A stretch of DNA of 64,000 nt from Lucifuga dentata (GCA_014773175.1 VXCM01001488.1:30125-94124); one strand, 5' to 3'; positions 32,931-45,041 are shown, counted from the stretch's first letter. Notes: generated by a model from the letters alone, not told the origin. Numbers and translations: made by a program.

Positions 32931-33444
32931 CTTCATTGGGTTTGTTCTTCACCAGCAGGACGTTGACAGGTTTCTCCAGCGGCTCCAGTTCTCTGGAATG
33001 CTCTGGGGGTGGCGGGGTTTCGTTAAGCCGATCCCTACTTTTGTACCTTCCTCCTCTTCCTCCTCCTCCTCCTCCTCCTCGTTCATATTTATCCTCCACG
33101 TGATAGCTTTCTTCGGGACTCCGTCCTCGGCTGTGGTGCCTGTGCCGGTCGCCGCTGGTGTCCAGGGCTCGCCCGCGACTCCCGTCCCTCCTGGATCTGT
33201 CCGGGCTGGGCGAGGCTCTCTCCTGGCTCCTCCCTCGCTGGTTGTGGTCCCTCCCTCCCCTGTATTCTGGTTCCAGATATCTCTTGTTGTCAGAGATGCG
33301 GTCGCGGCTGTCCTCGCGGTACCAGCTGTTGTCATTGTCAGCATCGTAGTAGTTGGTGGAGGGGGCGTACTCCCGGCTGTCTGCGCCCGGAGAGGGGGGC
33401 TGTTTGAGAGAATGGACCGCGACTTTCCGGGGTCTCTTCACCGT
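32931..33444 (-). CDS. tjp2: tjp2 exon: end of PDZ1 and Arg/Ser-rich linker
   Basis: A 514-bp exon. It starts TVKRPRKVAVHSLKQPP, the last PDZ1 strand and basic motif. It continues with a charged, disordered linker rich in Arg, Ser and Asp (RGRSQERASPSPDRSRRDGS, then RHRHHSRGRSPEES). A run of seven Gly sits in KYERGGGGGGGRGGRY. It ends LEPLEKPVNVLLVKNKPNE at the first strand of PDZ2. RS dipeptides here are a ZO-2 hallmark; in ZO-2 this part carries nuclear localisation and phosphorylation signals. Acceptor is CATCAG and donor GTAAAA. It enters in phase 0 and leaves in phase 1. Confidence 0.96.
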
Positions 33445-33630
33445 CTGATGTCAAGAGAAGACACAAACAACAAAAAGCCCTTACAGTTTTATAAAATCCA
33501 GTAAGAGTAAATAGATTTATAAATCTGTTAGTAACCAGCACATAGTCAGAGCTGCTGCAACGAAACTTCACAAGCTGTGTGGAGCTAAACTCATCTGTAA
33601 TTGATTTGTCAGACCTATTGTGAAGCTTGT

Positions 33631-34340
33631 TAAAGGACCACACCGTCAATTTTTCATGTTTAAGCCCAATAAATACCACCTACTACACGTTACGTTACTG
33701 ACAACCATTTTATAAAACATAAAATCATATTTTTTGGAGGTCGTTATTTTGTTAAATAAACCACCTAATCTTTCAAAATAAAATCAATCAATCAAACTTT
33801 ATTTATATAGCACCTTTCATACAAGTTAATGCAACTCAAAGTGCTTTACAGGTGATTGACAAATTTCAGAAATATTAGATGAGACTAATGTACATCACAA
33901 TAACAGTAAATAAAAGCAGTGATAACACGTAAGATAATAAAACATAAGCAGTAAGGAAAAAAATTAAAAGTGATTAATTAAAAACAATAAGATACTATGA
34001 AATTTTAAAAATTATAAAACACTACATGAAAGCCAGGCTGAACAGATGGGTTTGAAGTCTACGTTTAAAAATATCAGTATTTTCAGAAGGTCCCAGATCC
34101 TCAGGAAGGCTGTTCCAGCAGCTTGGAGCGTAACGTTTAAAGGCTGCATCGCTGAAAGTTTTAGTTTTAGTTTAAGTTCTGCTCTTTGGGACAGTTAAGA
34201 GCAAAGCACCAGAGGATCTGAGAGGCCTAAATGTCGCCTGCTAAGTTTTTGCATGATTGTAGAAGACATTTTTGTTTTAATTTCTCGGTAAAAGCCGTTT
34301 TCTTGGGGACTATATTCCCTGGCGGAGAGACACATTAGGC
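33631..34340. mobile_element. Family A MITE copy A8, split by a LINE-type insertion
   Basis: GTTAAAGGACCACACC starts the left end. Family sequence runs to TCTTTCAAAATAAA (about 33782), is interrupted by the retroelement tail at 33783-34225, and resumes with GTAGAAGACATTTTTG through GGGACTATATTCCCTGGCGGAGA. The MITE is therefore older than that insertion. Confidence 0.7.
33783..34225 (+). mobile_element. Fish LINE/SINE-type 3' tail inserted in MITE A8
   Basis: Begins ATCAATCAAACTTTATTTATATAGCACC, then CAAAGTGCTTTACAGGTGATTGA, then the segment AGGAAGGCTGTTCCAGCAGCTTGGAG, all typical of common fish non-LTR retroelement 3' ends. No ORF. Confidence 0.7.
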
Positions 34341-35265
34341 CAGATTGATAAACCTTTAAACATGTCTTACCGTGTCTATAAGGGCCAATATCATCATGCA
34401 ACCATGTTTTTATTTTTTTTAATTGACCTTTGCACATTTGTGCTGTCCTATAGCTAACTTTCAGACTGACTTTGTGTTTACTGTCTTTTATTGTGAGTGT
34501 GTTGTTATGCTTTGTGTGAGCTGCTTTGGAATTGCCCCTTGAGGGATAAATAAAGTGTATCGTATCGTATCGTCCCCTCATTCATAAACGCCTGTTAGCA
34601 GCATCTTTTAGCGTTTGCCTTGTGTTACTACAGTATTTCCTTATTTACATGTTGAAGAAGCTTTTCATAAAAAAAAACACCAAAATTGTAAACACCAAAA
34701 TTGTCAAGCAAAATTAAAATTGTAAAAATTAAGGCGTGTTTCATTCTGGTGTTAAATGTCAGCTGTATGTTATTTTGCGGTTTAAATACATGACATGTGA
34801 AGAGGCACTGCAGAGTTTTTAGTCTGTTGGATTTGTGTATATTTATTAATTATTGTGTATTTTCTCATTGCTGTGTCGTTTTGTTTTTAGTCGTAGCAAT
34901 TGGCTGTTTTTTATTGGTGCTTTTTAAAATACTGGATGATTTTACCTGTATCAATTTTTCTTAAAAGAATATAAGCGGTATTTGTCTGTACCTGTCCTTG
35001 TACTTGTGGCGTTTTTACAGTTTGCTGAATGGTTTTTGGTGTGTATGGTCTTTTATGTACAGGTGACAAACCAATTTCCCCACTGGGAATGAATCATAAA
35101 CTTAACCGTTAATCTTAACCTATGAAATGTAGGTGAAATTTTAAACTGTATTTGCCTCACATGTATTAGTGATCAATACATCTGATTAACTCACTCAGCT
35201 GATCAGTTAATCTAAATGGTGATTTATGATCTGATCTCACACAAATCCTCATGGCATTTAGCTTA
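34340..35265 (+). repeat. Family C repeat copy C5, split by a LINE tail
   Basis: Starts AACATGTCTTACCGTGTCTATAAGG and resumes at TTCATAAACGCCTGTTAGCAG after a foreign block at about 34408-34572. The later part has GTTTCATTCTGG and GATCTGATCTCACAC. An extra block of about 330 bases (34790-35120) is also present compared with copy C2. Confidence 0.65.
34408..34572 (+). mobile_element. LINE 3' tail with (CGTAT)n end, inserted in C5
   Basis: TTTGGAATTGCCCCTTGAGGGATAAATAAAGTGTATCGTATCGTATCGT. The 'TGCCCCTTGAGGGA ... AATAAAG' tail with a short terminal repeat is typical of fish LINE 3' ends. Confidence 0.65.
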
Positions 35266-35557
35266 TTTTAGTGTCAGTCTTTTAATTTAATCTATTTTTC
35301 CGGGTACAGTAAACTTTTTTACAACTCCTGTCCAGACATTTCTGGATGAGCTCTTAGCGAGTGTTCTCACATGACTTTTGCTGATATGTTGTGGTTTGAT
35401 TGGATATTTTCCTGTGTAAAACTGAACTGAACCAAGCAGTAAATGCAGCACTGGAGCAATTTAATCTCTGATTCAGACCAGAGCAAACAAACAAACAAAC
35501 AAAGCAATCAAACTCGTTCTCTTATGGAAACAAGCTTGTGAATATGGTCATACTCAC

Positions 35558-35660
35558 TATTTTGGCCACTTTTCCACATTTGCGGAGTGACTGCACAGCA
35601 AAGGAGTGAGGCACGCTGTCCATGGAGATGGAGTTGACCTGAATGACCCGATCACTCTCA
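35558..35660 (-). CDS. tjp2: tjp2 exon: third quarter of PDZ1
   Basis: A 103-bp exon encoding [20 protein letters not shown], then [14 protein letters not shown]. Includes the PDZ1 helix with [10 protein letters not shown]. Acceptor is TACAG before 35660 and donor GTGAGT after 35558. It enters in phase 2 and leaves in phase 0. Confidence 0.97.
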
Positions 35661-36183
35661 CTGTACGCAATAGGAAACACACAGTTACGTAGAGTGATGT
35701 GAGAACAAAAAGAAGGCAGGAAACGGTAAACACACCTCCTTTAAATGATTTAATCTGCAAGAAATCAGCAGCTGAAACAGATTTTTAAGGAGGCACCTTA
35801 TTGGTTGAGTCTGTTGTTGGAAGCCAGTAAAAATATGTTTTGTTCTGAGGTTAAAATCACAAAAATCAAGCATCTTATGTTATCTGTGATAGTAGTTTAG
35901 CAAAGAAGTAGACAGAATTTTAATATTCGTACTGTAAACTCTGTAAACTGACTTTTCTCATGGTCTTTCTTTTTTTAAACTTATTATTCATGGTGTGAGG
36001 TGACAAAGCAAAGACTTACAACAATTACAATGACAGCGATACCATAACATAGTGGATAACGTGTACAGGCATTTTGATAGGCAGGGGCTCAAACCAAGTA
36101 CAAGGGTCCNCCCCCCACAGGTATGTTGTGTATTTACACCACATGTAGATTCTTAATGCAGATTAATGTTGTTAAATTCTTAC

Positions 36184-36610
36184 TACCATATGTACTTGAG
36201 TATAAGCTGAGGTTTTATTATCAAATTTCACAAAGTAAATCGGGGGTCGGCTTATACATGAGAAATTCAAATTTGATCTCAGAGAAGGAAATTTCCAGGT
36301 GGAAATACTACCATTACCACTACCCATAGAAAACAGTTTAAATCATACCTTAGAATGAGATATTTCCTGACTAAACATCTTATCAGCACATTTTGCGGCA
36401 GCCAGTAAGCTCTGCTGTGATTGGTCAGTTACAGTAATCAGCTGCTGAAATAAATATCATGTTTACTGGTACGTGGATTATTTTCAGAAAATCACAGGAA
36501 TACTATGATAATACCCAGAAAAACAGGTAATATGATAAATAAATTGATGGAACAACATCAGGGAGTCGGCTTATATACGAGATCAGCTTATAGTCGAGTA
36601 TATATGGTAG
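36184..36610. mobile_element. Family B TIR element, copy B2 (reverse orientation)
   Basis: ACCATATGTACTTGAGTATAAGC on the left and GTCGAGTATATATGGTAG on the right. The interior is the reverse complement of B1 (ACTACCATTACCACTACCCAT). Confidence 0.8.
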
Positions 36611-37123
36611 ATAATATCATAATATAGCTTTTATGGAATGATTTCATAGCACTCTCTCTCTCTGTCTCTCTCTATTTTATCTATATTATATTTATGCCTC
36701 CAGTAGCATGTTTCATAGAAAGGTTGTCACCATGACAGCTAATAAATAAAAATAAGTAAGTAAAACTAATATTAGCTAAGTGCAGATAGGCAGATGTTGC
36801 TGTTACAGTGGTGAGCATGGAAACAGAGAGAAAAAAGAAAAGCATAGCGGTTAAAAAAAGGGAAAAATAAATAAAACTATGAATTAAAAAAGAGAACACC
36901 AAAGTGATGATACTAATACTGAGATAATATTCTGTGTTGTTAAACATGTCACCCAAAGCAGCATCGTGGCTCTTTGGTGTGATTGTGGAGGATTTCTTGT
37001 TAAAAATAAAGAGCTTTAAACATTTTCCATGTGTGCACTTGTTTTTGATATGACTTTCGGAGGTTCCTGCGTCAGACGCTGAGCTAATCTAAGAGCTTCC
37101 TGTCGCTGCTCTGACAGACTTAC

Positions 37124-37248
37124 AACAATAATCCATCTGCAGGCCCGCCCTGCAGCACGTCTGACACGATGATCGACGTCTCGCCGTTATCCACGTTGGG
37201 GTTGTCGCGTCCTCCTGACACGGCGATGCCGAAACCCATCTTAGAGTC
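37124..37248 (-). CDS. tjp2: tjp2 exon: second quarter of PDZ1
   Basis: A 125-bp exon encoding [20 protein letters not shown], then [30 protein letters not shown] is the ligand-binding loop of PDZ1, which in ZO proteins binds claudin C-termini. Acceptor is CTTTAG and donor GTAAGT. It enters in phase 0 and leaves in phase 2. Confidence 0.97.
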
Positions 37249-37391
37249 CTAAAGGAAGAGAGGAAGAGACAGAGGGAAAAAAGAGAGGAAGAGACAGAGG
37301 GAAAGCAGAGGTCAAATGAGAGATCTGTTGTTAACTGTAATTCTGACACAAGATTAAATAAATATCAAAGCTACAGAATTAAGAATAAAAC

Positions 37392-37515
37392 ATGGATGGG
37401 TGTATGAATGGATGGATGGATGGATGAATGGATGGGTGTCTGAAATGATGATGAATGCATATTTGAATGGATGGATGGATGGATGGATGGATGGATGGAT
37501 GGACGGATGGATGCT
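37392..37515. repeat. (GGAT)n tandem repeat
   Basis: Two blocks of ATGG/GGAT units (about 37405-37435 and 37466-37513). The run ends about 40 bases from the donor of the 37608-37555 exon. Confidence 0.9.
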
Positions 37516-37554
37516 CTGGCAGAGGAATCAGGTCTGGAGTGGGAGTGGACTCAC

Positions 37555-37608
37555 GCGCTGCAGAGTGACTGTGTACTGCTCCCACACCATCTCCTCCACC
37601 CCTGAGCT
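37555..37608 (-). CDS. tjp2: tjp2 exon: start of PDZ1
   Basis: A 54-bp exon encoding [18 protein letters not shown]. The [13 protein letters not shown] motif opens PDZ1 in all ZO proteins. Acceptor is CCACAG before 37608 and donor GTGAGT after 37555. It is phase 0 at both ends. The internal Met (EEM) could serve as a start for a short isoform if the upstream exon is skipped. Confidence 0.95.
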
Positions 37609-37619
37609 CTGTGGAGACA

Positions 37620-37950
37620 AGACACATTGGCGTTAGCAAACACAGACGCTACAACACCACCCACACCATCCACACACACACACACCTTCATCTGTATACG
37701 AACACTGAAAACAGAGACATGAGACACGGAGACACAGGTCCTAAAACCTTTAACCATCCAGACGTCTTCAGGTCCCAGGATCTTAATCAAAAGAAGCCCC
37801 TCTAAGGACTTATTTGAGCCTTTCCGTCTGATTTCAGGTCATTTCCAGCACTGAAACAACTCTGACCAACATAATTATTGATCTGCTTTTTTTTTTTCTT
37901 TTTTTTTTTTTANTTTTTTTTTTTTTAGCATCGACATCGGCGCCACCTTT
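37620..37950. other. tjp2 first intron, no feature
   Basis: Short CA run (37673-37684) and a poly-T block with a single N at 37913. Nothing else seen. Confidence 0.6.
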
Positions 37951-37959
37951 ATTTACTCC

Positions 37960-38625
37960 TCCTTTATCTTAGCAGCTGTCAATCATAATATTTTACTGGA
38001 TCACCTTGAAAACTACCTAGGACTCCATGATGTGGCACTCTCTTAGTTTAAGTCCTATGTCACCAAAATACGTCACATTTTGTCATGTTTAACGATACAG
38101 ATCATGTCATTATTCTGTCAGGTTTGGTGTTTCTTAGGGATCAGTACCTGGTTTTCTCTTTTCGATCCATATGTTTCCACTCAGCGATCTAATTTGCAGT
38201 TTTTATTTATATAAATTTCTCCTCCTATGCTGATGATACTCAGCTGTATTTTGCCAAAAATCCAAACAATCACTCAGCACTCTCTAGCCATTAAAGGCTG
38301 AATGATAAGGAACTTCCTTCTCCTGAATGTCGACAAAACTTGAATGCTAATTTTTGGCCCAAAGAAAAACGATTGCATCTTATCTTCAATAAATTTTTGA
38401 TAACCGTCCCATCAGATGATCTTTAACAGTAAGAAAGCTGGAGTAACATTTGATGCAAATCTGTCAGTGATCAAAATACATAACCCTGCTAACATTATTG
38501 ATAGTGTTACAAGGTTACCTATTTTCACCTCTTCAGTATATCCAAGATTAGACTTTACTTCAAGCTTTTGTAACTTCTAGACTTGATTACTGTAATGTCC
38601 TTTCCTCTGGCTTAAAGCCAAATAT
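37960..38625 (+). mobile_element. L2-type LINE reverse-transcriptase fragment
   Basis: Degenerate frames give HNILLDHLENYLG, then GSVPGFLF-like words (TTAGGGATCAGTACCTGG), then YADDTQLYF, where YADD is the catalytic motif of reverse transcriptase, and NFLLLNVDKT. Several stops and shifts; the element is dead. It is followed directly by a family A MITE. Confidence 0.8.
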
Positions 38626-39184
38626 CATGTTTGAGCCCAACATATACGTTACTTTACTGATAACCATTTCCCAAAACATACAGTAATTGTGAACAGGTAA
38701 ATTGTACAATTTTTTTTCTACCTTCAGACTGCCATTGTTTTCAGTTCATTCCAGCACACTATAAAAATCAACTTGTAGAGACTTGAAACATGCTTGAGAT
38801 ACGTAATCCATCACAGCAAAGGCTGTAGTATGTCTATTAATTTTTCATTTTTGTCTAAATAACTTTATTTAACCGGTCCAACACAGAGCTGCATGGAAGA
38901 CAATTATGTCTCTGCCAAGGAATCTAGTCTTAGAAGAAGAAGAAATAATTAAACATGACCATGTCTTCTCATTAGGACATATGTGTTCGCAGATGAAACA
39001 TTGGATTTTAAGGTGGGTGAATGACCTAAATTTACGATTTTGAAAGAGTAGGAGAATAAACGAAAATACAGCTTCATGTTTTGGAAATTGTCAGTTATGT
39101 AATGTATGCCAGTAGTGTTTTTTGGGTTTAAACATGCAACATTATTGGGCTTAAACATACAAAATTACTGGTATGATCCTTTAA
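38622..39184. mobile_element. Family A MITE, copy A9
   Basis: The left terminus is lost or buried in the LINE junction (ATCATGTTTGAGCCCAACATATACG). The right end is ACTGGTATGATCCTTTAAG. Confidence 0.75.
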
Positions 39185-39199
39185 GTTCAACTTGAAAAG

Positions 39200-39325
39200 C
39201 TGCAGCTTGTTGGACACACTCCTTGTCCTTGTCTTTATATGGAGCTTGAGCTACTGTGGGTCTGTAAAGCCCTTTGAGACACTGTATATGATACTGGGCG
39301 ATACAAATAAACTTGATTTGAGCAC
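39200..39325 (+). mobile_element. LINE 3' tail, perhaps of the fragment at 37960
   Basis: GTAAAGCCCTTTGAGACACTGTATATGATACTGGGCGATACAAATAAACTTGATTTG is a standard fish LINE 3' tail. It lies just past MITE A9, so A9 may have inserted into one LINE. Confidence 0.55.
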
Positions 39326-39329
39326 TGAA

Positions 39330-39732
39330 CGTTATCAGCAAGGACATGTCACCATAGCAACAGACTCTGAAGATGGGACTAATTAAAAATAATGAGCTGT
39401 GTCGTCCATATATGAGCCTTAGGTGAACCATCAGGTCTGTGTCTTTGAGAAACGTTCCTAGCGGCTTAATAGTCTTCATCTCCTCTGATAATTCTACCTT
39501 GACACTGAATCTTAATATTTAAACAGTATCAGTATTAGTAATCAGTATCAGTAACAGTATAAAATCTGATTAGTTGATTAGTTATTCATACTTGCAGCAT
39601 ACTTTCAATCAAATTTATTCACTCTGTACTAGTTTCAGTACTCAATATTCATTCAATATACAAGATACATTTGAACAGCATTAACCACAATATTCAATAT
39701 TAACTGCACTCATTCAAAATATTAAACATTTC

Positions 39733-39775
<43 letters not shown>

Positions 39776-40070
39776 ATCCTCACTAGTGGGAGGGATGAGC
39801 CTGATGGCTTTTATACATTTTTCTGTTGGTTTCAGATGTGACAAAGCCATATGCATATCATTTTCACTGTGCAAGCTGCTGCTCTGTTCTTTGTTTTCTT
39901 TACTTTCAAAGTAGAAAATCCTGCTTCACAAAGGCAGGTTGTGGCAAATGGAATTAGGCATTTGCATTAATGCGTGGTAACTACGATGGGAGATTTCTGC
40001 CTGAGCAGCGCTGTCACTTCGCTGTGCTTGCTGTTCATGGCAGAGGCTCCATCCATGACACACCCACACA
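39330..40070. other. tjp2 first intron, no gene seen
   Basis: Holds a (TG)n run at about 39736-39773. Nothing else recognised. Confidence 0.55.
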
Positions 40071-40072
40071 CC

Positions 40073-40826
40073 GGCTGGATTTACACATACATGTGACCTG
40101 ATTCTGATCTTTTGCTGACATGTGACATGTGTCAGACACGCTTCCTGAAGATGTAAATGGTAAAAAGCCACATGGAATCAGATATTCTCAGATCCAATTT
40201 GGGCCACTTGCATATGTGGAAATAAACCAGATACGTATCAGATATCCACCAATGCTGCTGCTGTCTAAATCCACAGATCAGAATTTCCTTCCCATTCTGA
40301 CTCCTACGTAACGTTCTGCTTTATCTGCATATGATGATGTCAGCATCAATATGATGACGCTCTCTGTAAACAGAAATGGAGGACATACTATATATATCAG
40401 ACATGCTGATGTGTGTTTATGTCAGACGTGTTAGTGTGTGATAACAGGCTCCTGTTACAGCAGCAAAACTCCAACTCCACCCGCTTGTCCTCCATGATTA
40501 ACCGATGAACATACGTGTCCTGATGGAGAGATAAACGCTCACACAACATATCAGATGTTTCTCTCTGCATGTGAAAGTTTTACCCTGCTGATCAGATTTT
40601 AAATACTTCTCTCATCTTGGTCCATTGAAGTGTTTCCTTTACATGCATCTCAGAAATGTGCACATGCGCAACTGCATCCTGCTGCTCCAGGTCAAAGGTC
40701 AAAACATGTAAATACAGGTATCAGATATGAGCCGCTTAAAAAAGAAAATGTAAATACGCTGAACAAAAAATCAGATATAGGCAAAAGATCAGAATTGAAC
40801 ATCAAGACTTGTAGGTAAATCCAGCC
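40073..40826. mobile_element. TIR element of about 750 bp (family F)
   Basis: Left end GGCTGGATTTACACATACATG; the right end read backwards is GGCTGGATTTACCTACAAG, and both continue to ATTCTGATCTTTTGC. No transposase ORF. A truncated relative is near 19690-19800. Confidence 0.65.
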
Positions 40827-40829
40827 ATC

Positions 40830-41795
40830 CAGACCAGCCGATTCCATTCAATTGAATATCTTCATCCAAAATCTGAAAAATGTCATTTCCAGTGGCCCTA
40901 CCTTCATGTGTTTTGCAAAAAAGTATTTCTTCCACAAAGTTTTCCTGATTGAGGAATCTGACGCAAACAAGCTGCAGCCGATGTAGGTGCTTTCATCCAG
41001 TTGTAACATGAAATAACGACTGGCCTGCACTCTCCAAAAGTTGAACAGAAATGTCCTCATGTCCCCATGTCATTTATTCACCGGGCCACTGTATTGTCCG
41101 AGAGCGGGACCACTGGAACTGCTCCTATTAGCTTATTAGCTAGTGTAACACGGTAACCTTGGCAACTTCCTAAGGCAGTAATGATGTTATCATTACAAGG
41201 GCACTGCCCTGCCCCCCCACTTTGAAGAGGTCTGGATTAGATCAAGTGTGGACTGAAGGAAATCTGCTGCATTAATGAACTGATCATATAAATAACTATC
41301 AGACTAAATTACGGTATCTCTACCTCTTTGCCCTTGGTTTATTGGAAATCAATAGAGAACAAGCAACACCATCACCTTCTGTGTGCTGAGCCCTTAAGAT
41401 AAACCATGTCCATCCTAAAGATTAAAATCATACACATAAATGGAACAACGCAGGCTACAAAATCTAATTCAATGGGGAGACCAAACAACTCTAAGAAAAA
41501 CACAAGGCTCAACATATGAGGGCCAAATCCTCAGCCCAAGACTCATCTGTATACCTGCACTAAAAGACAAGGAATACGCTTTGATGACAGCAAGAGAGAG
41601 GACAGATGGTTTGATGGAGGAGCGAAGAAAGGTGGGAAACAATCTCTGAAACAACACCATCCTAACATTTCTACCACAGTGTCTTCAGCTGCAGAGAAGT
41701 TCACACCTCCATTCATGTGTCAGTCACTACAAACTGTGATCCACTGTCTTTAATACTGAACATGTCACTCTCCTTAACTTGCAGCATGTCATTTC
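40830..41795. other. tjp2 first intron, no gene seen
   Basis: Single-copy-looking sequence with several short frames on both strands (for example 40848-41060 minus and 41440-41649 plus). None has a recognisable motif, splice context or homology I can name. Confidence 0.5.
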
Positions 41796-41797
41796 CC

Positions 41798-42452
41798 CTT
41801 AAAGGACCACACGGTGATCTTGCATGTTTAAAAAACATTCCTATCATTTTGCATGTTTGAGTCTAATATATTCAATTTTCATACGTTACGCTACTGACAA
41901 TCACTTCCCAAAGGATAAAACTGTATTTCAGTTTTCCTGATATTTTTCTAAATCGCTTAATCTTTCAAAATCAAATATTCAAGCGATACACCCACCTTAA
42001 AAATTCATGTTTCTCCTGCTAATAGTTACACAGCCTTATGAAGTCACGGTCCTTTAAATTTTTCCATAAACACAGGTCTTCTTTTGGGACTATGTTCTCC
42101 GGTGGAGGCATACATTCACTCCAAGCTTTTTATTGCACTTAAACGCTAAAATTACATAACTTCTAAAAAAAAAAAACCTGAATACACGTCTTGTTGGTGA
42201 TGATGGATTACCTATCCCAAGAATGTTTCAAGTATCAACAAGTTGATTTTAATAGCGTACCAGAATGAACTGAAACCAATGGAGGTCTGTAAGGTAGGAA
42301 AAACATTTTTAATTCACCGTTCCAGTAGTATGCTTTGGGAAATGATTGTCAGTAACGTAACATGCATGAAAATTGAATATATTAGGCTCAAACATGCAAA
42401 ATGGATGGTATGGTCCATTAAACATGCAAAATCGCCAGTATGGTCCTTTAAA
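41798..42452. mobile_element. Family A MITE, double-ended copy A10
   Basis: Two left ends (41798 and about 41835) and two right ends (GGTATGGTCCATTAA then CAGTATGGTCCTTTAA). It is either a MITE inserted into a MITE or repaired ends. The flank TTTAATACTGAACATGTCA also precedes copy A15, so the whole block is duplicated. Confidence 0.75.
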
Positions 42453-42784
42453 GTGCAATCAGTGGACTGGAGTATTTGTTTGAGAAAGCAAATGAAGGGT
42501 TTAATTTCCTTGACTCTCACATTACTGTGATTCCAACAATCCCCCCCCCAAATACACACACGCACACACACCTGACCCAAAGACTCATTTAACTTTAAGG
42601 TGTGAGGTTAGGTGGTTTCTGTCACACGACAACTCAGAAAAGAAGAAGCTAATTTCAAACTACCAGAACTCCAGAACTTTCCTTCAGTAGGAAGTCACAC
42701 CAGTGGAGTGGAGACAAACAGTTTGACACAGAAGGTCCTGAGTGGGTGTGGGAAAGAACAGCCATCAATCAATACAGCAGCCCT

Positions 42785-42910
42785 GCATGTCATCCTCTCT
42801 CTCTGTCTTTCAATCTGGCTCTCACTCACTCTCTCTCTCTCTCTGTTTCTCTCTCTCTCTCTTTCGATCTGGCTCCCACTCCCTTCATCTCTCTCTCTCT
42901 CTCTCTCACA
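42785..42910. repeat. (CT)n-rich microsatellite block
   Basis: CTCTCT runs broken by TTTCAATCTGGCTC and TTTCGATCTGGCTC, so the block itself is a tandem duplication of about 50 bases. Confidence 0.85.
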
Positions 42911-42954
42911 TACACAGACACAAAACTGGAAGCATTCACACCAGGTTTAACACG

Positions 42955-44671
42955 ATCGTGTGTTTTCTGATCCGTAATAACAAAGCTAAAAGCAGATTTC
43001 CTGGACGTTGTTGGTCTTTGAAAACGGTCTGAGTTTGGTTTGCTAACATTTCCTCTTTTTAGTCAGAAAACAGGAAGGGGCTTATCATCAAGACCACAAA
43101 GGCGGCTAATCCTCTGCAGCCAAACTAGATTTCCACTTAACCCCACTCTCGCAAACCCCATTAAGCCTCTCACACATAGGCTGGCACAGTCTTGGTGTCC
43201 ACACACACACACACACATGCACACACGCACACATGCACACACACAGGTAATCACTGCTAATTAGTCTGTGTAGCCTACAGTAAGGTCTCAGCTCAGACTG
43301 TAGAGTTGCATTCAGTTTCACCAGAAATGTTCACTGCCTGATGTTGTCTTCCCTCAAAGAAAGGGGGGNGGGGGGGGGGGGGAATCAGCAAACTGCCAGG
43401 ATGTAAGATGGCCACCAAACCAAGTGAAATTCAGTTCAAAATTAAGCAAAGAAAAAAAAATCAAAAACAATAAAAAAAGCATTGATATCCTCCCTCGTTC
43501 ACTCGGTTTTCCTCCCTTCTAGCAAAGGTATCATGAAATGTATCCCACAATTCACCAGAATTCACCAGCCTGCCATTAGTGCCCGTGGGGCACTAATGGC
43601 AGGCTGCAGCACACACCATAAAGTTCGGCCCGGTCCAAACATGCACGTTTTGAACGGCCACTGCACTAGTTATTTATTTATTTTAATTTAAATGATTATT
43701 CATCATTAAAAATAATTTTCATGTTTTTTAAACTCACAAATTTATGAGTTTTTAAACTGGCAAATTTGCAAGTTTTTTTTGACCTTATTAAATTATATTT
43801 TTCCATCGGACTGAACAATAAAGAAATACTTGTGCTTTTAGCGCAAAATCATCAAATTATTGTAAGCATACGGACTTTTAAAACTGGCAAGTTTTTGAGT
43901 TTTAAAACTCGCAAATCTGCAACTTTAAAAACTCACAAATTTACGAGTTTGAAAACTTGAAATAATGCCCCCCTCATTTTTTTTTTTTTTTTTTTTNCTT
44001 TTTTTTTTTTTTTTTTTGTCTTCTCTCACTTTAATATGCCGTCATACAGATGTAGCAGAAATGACTGAGATTGTTTTCCCGGAGTTTCGCATTAGGTGGG
44101 GGCAACTTCACTCATCTTTAGGAGTCCTCTTCTAATTTTTAAGTTCAAAATTTTCAAATTACCAAAGGGAAGATGCCGTCAAACTGCCAACAAAGTGGAA
44201 AAAAAAACCAAGCAGTAAACTCATGATTCATTATTGTCAAACACTGCCCCCTGCAGGCTGAAAAGGAGACTGTAAAACCATAGCAGTTTCCTGGAGAGCA
44301 GCAGCTTTGGTCAGTTTGAGTCAGTCTGATCTGATGGATTCTGCTGAGTGACCTCAGAAGCTTCTGGATATTTTTGATCCTCTGTGAAAACTGCAGGCTG
44401 ATACACTTAAAGCATCATTGTGTCCCACGAGGACTGACCCAAAAACCCTTTCCCTCTAAGTGATACCACACACACATATACACACACACACACAAATACC
44501 CTAGACAGTTTTCTAGTAATAGCACATGCAACTGGATAAACTCTCACACTATAGACCATGTATTAAAAGAGGAGCATTTAAAGTTGCCACATGACATGAA
44601 AAAAGCACTTAGATTTTAGGAGGAGGAGCTTCTCTGAATCAAAATTAGAGCTTTCACGTCAAATCCGAGAT

Positions 44672-44708
<37 letters not shown>

Positions 44709-45009
44709 CATCATCTGCAGGTTAGAAGTTGCTGAAACTGCTGAAATCAGGAACTTGCAAGGCATAGCTCTCTGAGATATATTTATGATTTCATGGCTTC
44801 ACATCAACACCGACAACGATTGGTTTTAAAGCTGCAGCTCTGAGCTCCAAACAGTGAGCAGACCGTGTGAATATTATTATTTTATAAATGAATTGTAAAG
44901 GAGCCTCAGTAACGAGGACCTTCACTCATTCAATCAAACTGTCCAAATGATTGAGTGTGAGAATATGTCACAGATTAGAGCTACACACACACACACGCAC
45001 GCACGCACA

Positions 45010-45041
<32 letters not shown>

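Noticed and set aside
32908..33504. 198-codon plus-strand frame opposite the tjp2 RS-rich exon
   Set aside because: It is antisense to a real coding exon; the low-complexity composition keeps the opposite strand open.
37379..37639. 86-codon minus frame with HPSIHPSIH repeats
   Set aside because: Translation of the (GGAT)n microsatellite plus an out-of-frame read of the tjp2 PDZ1 exon.
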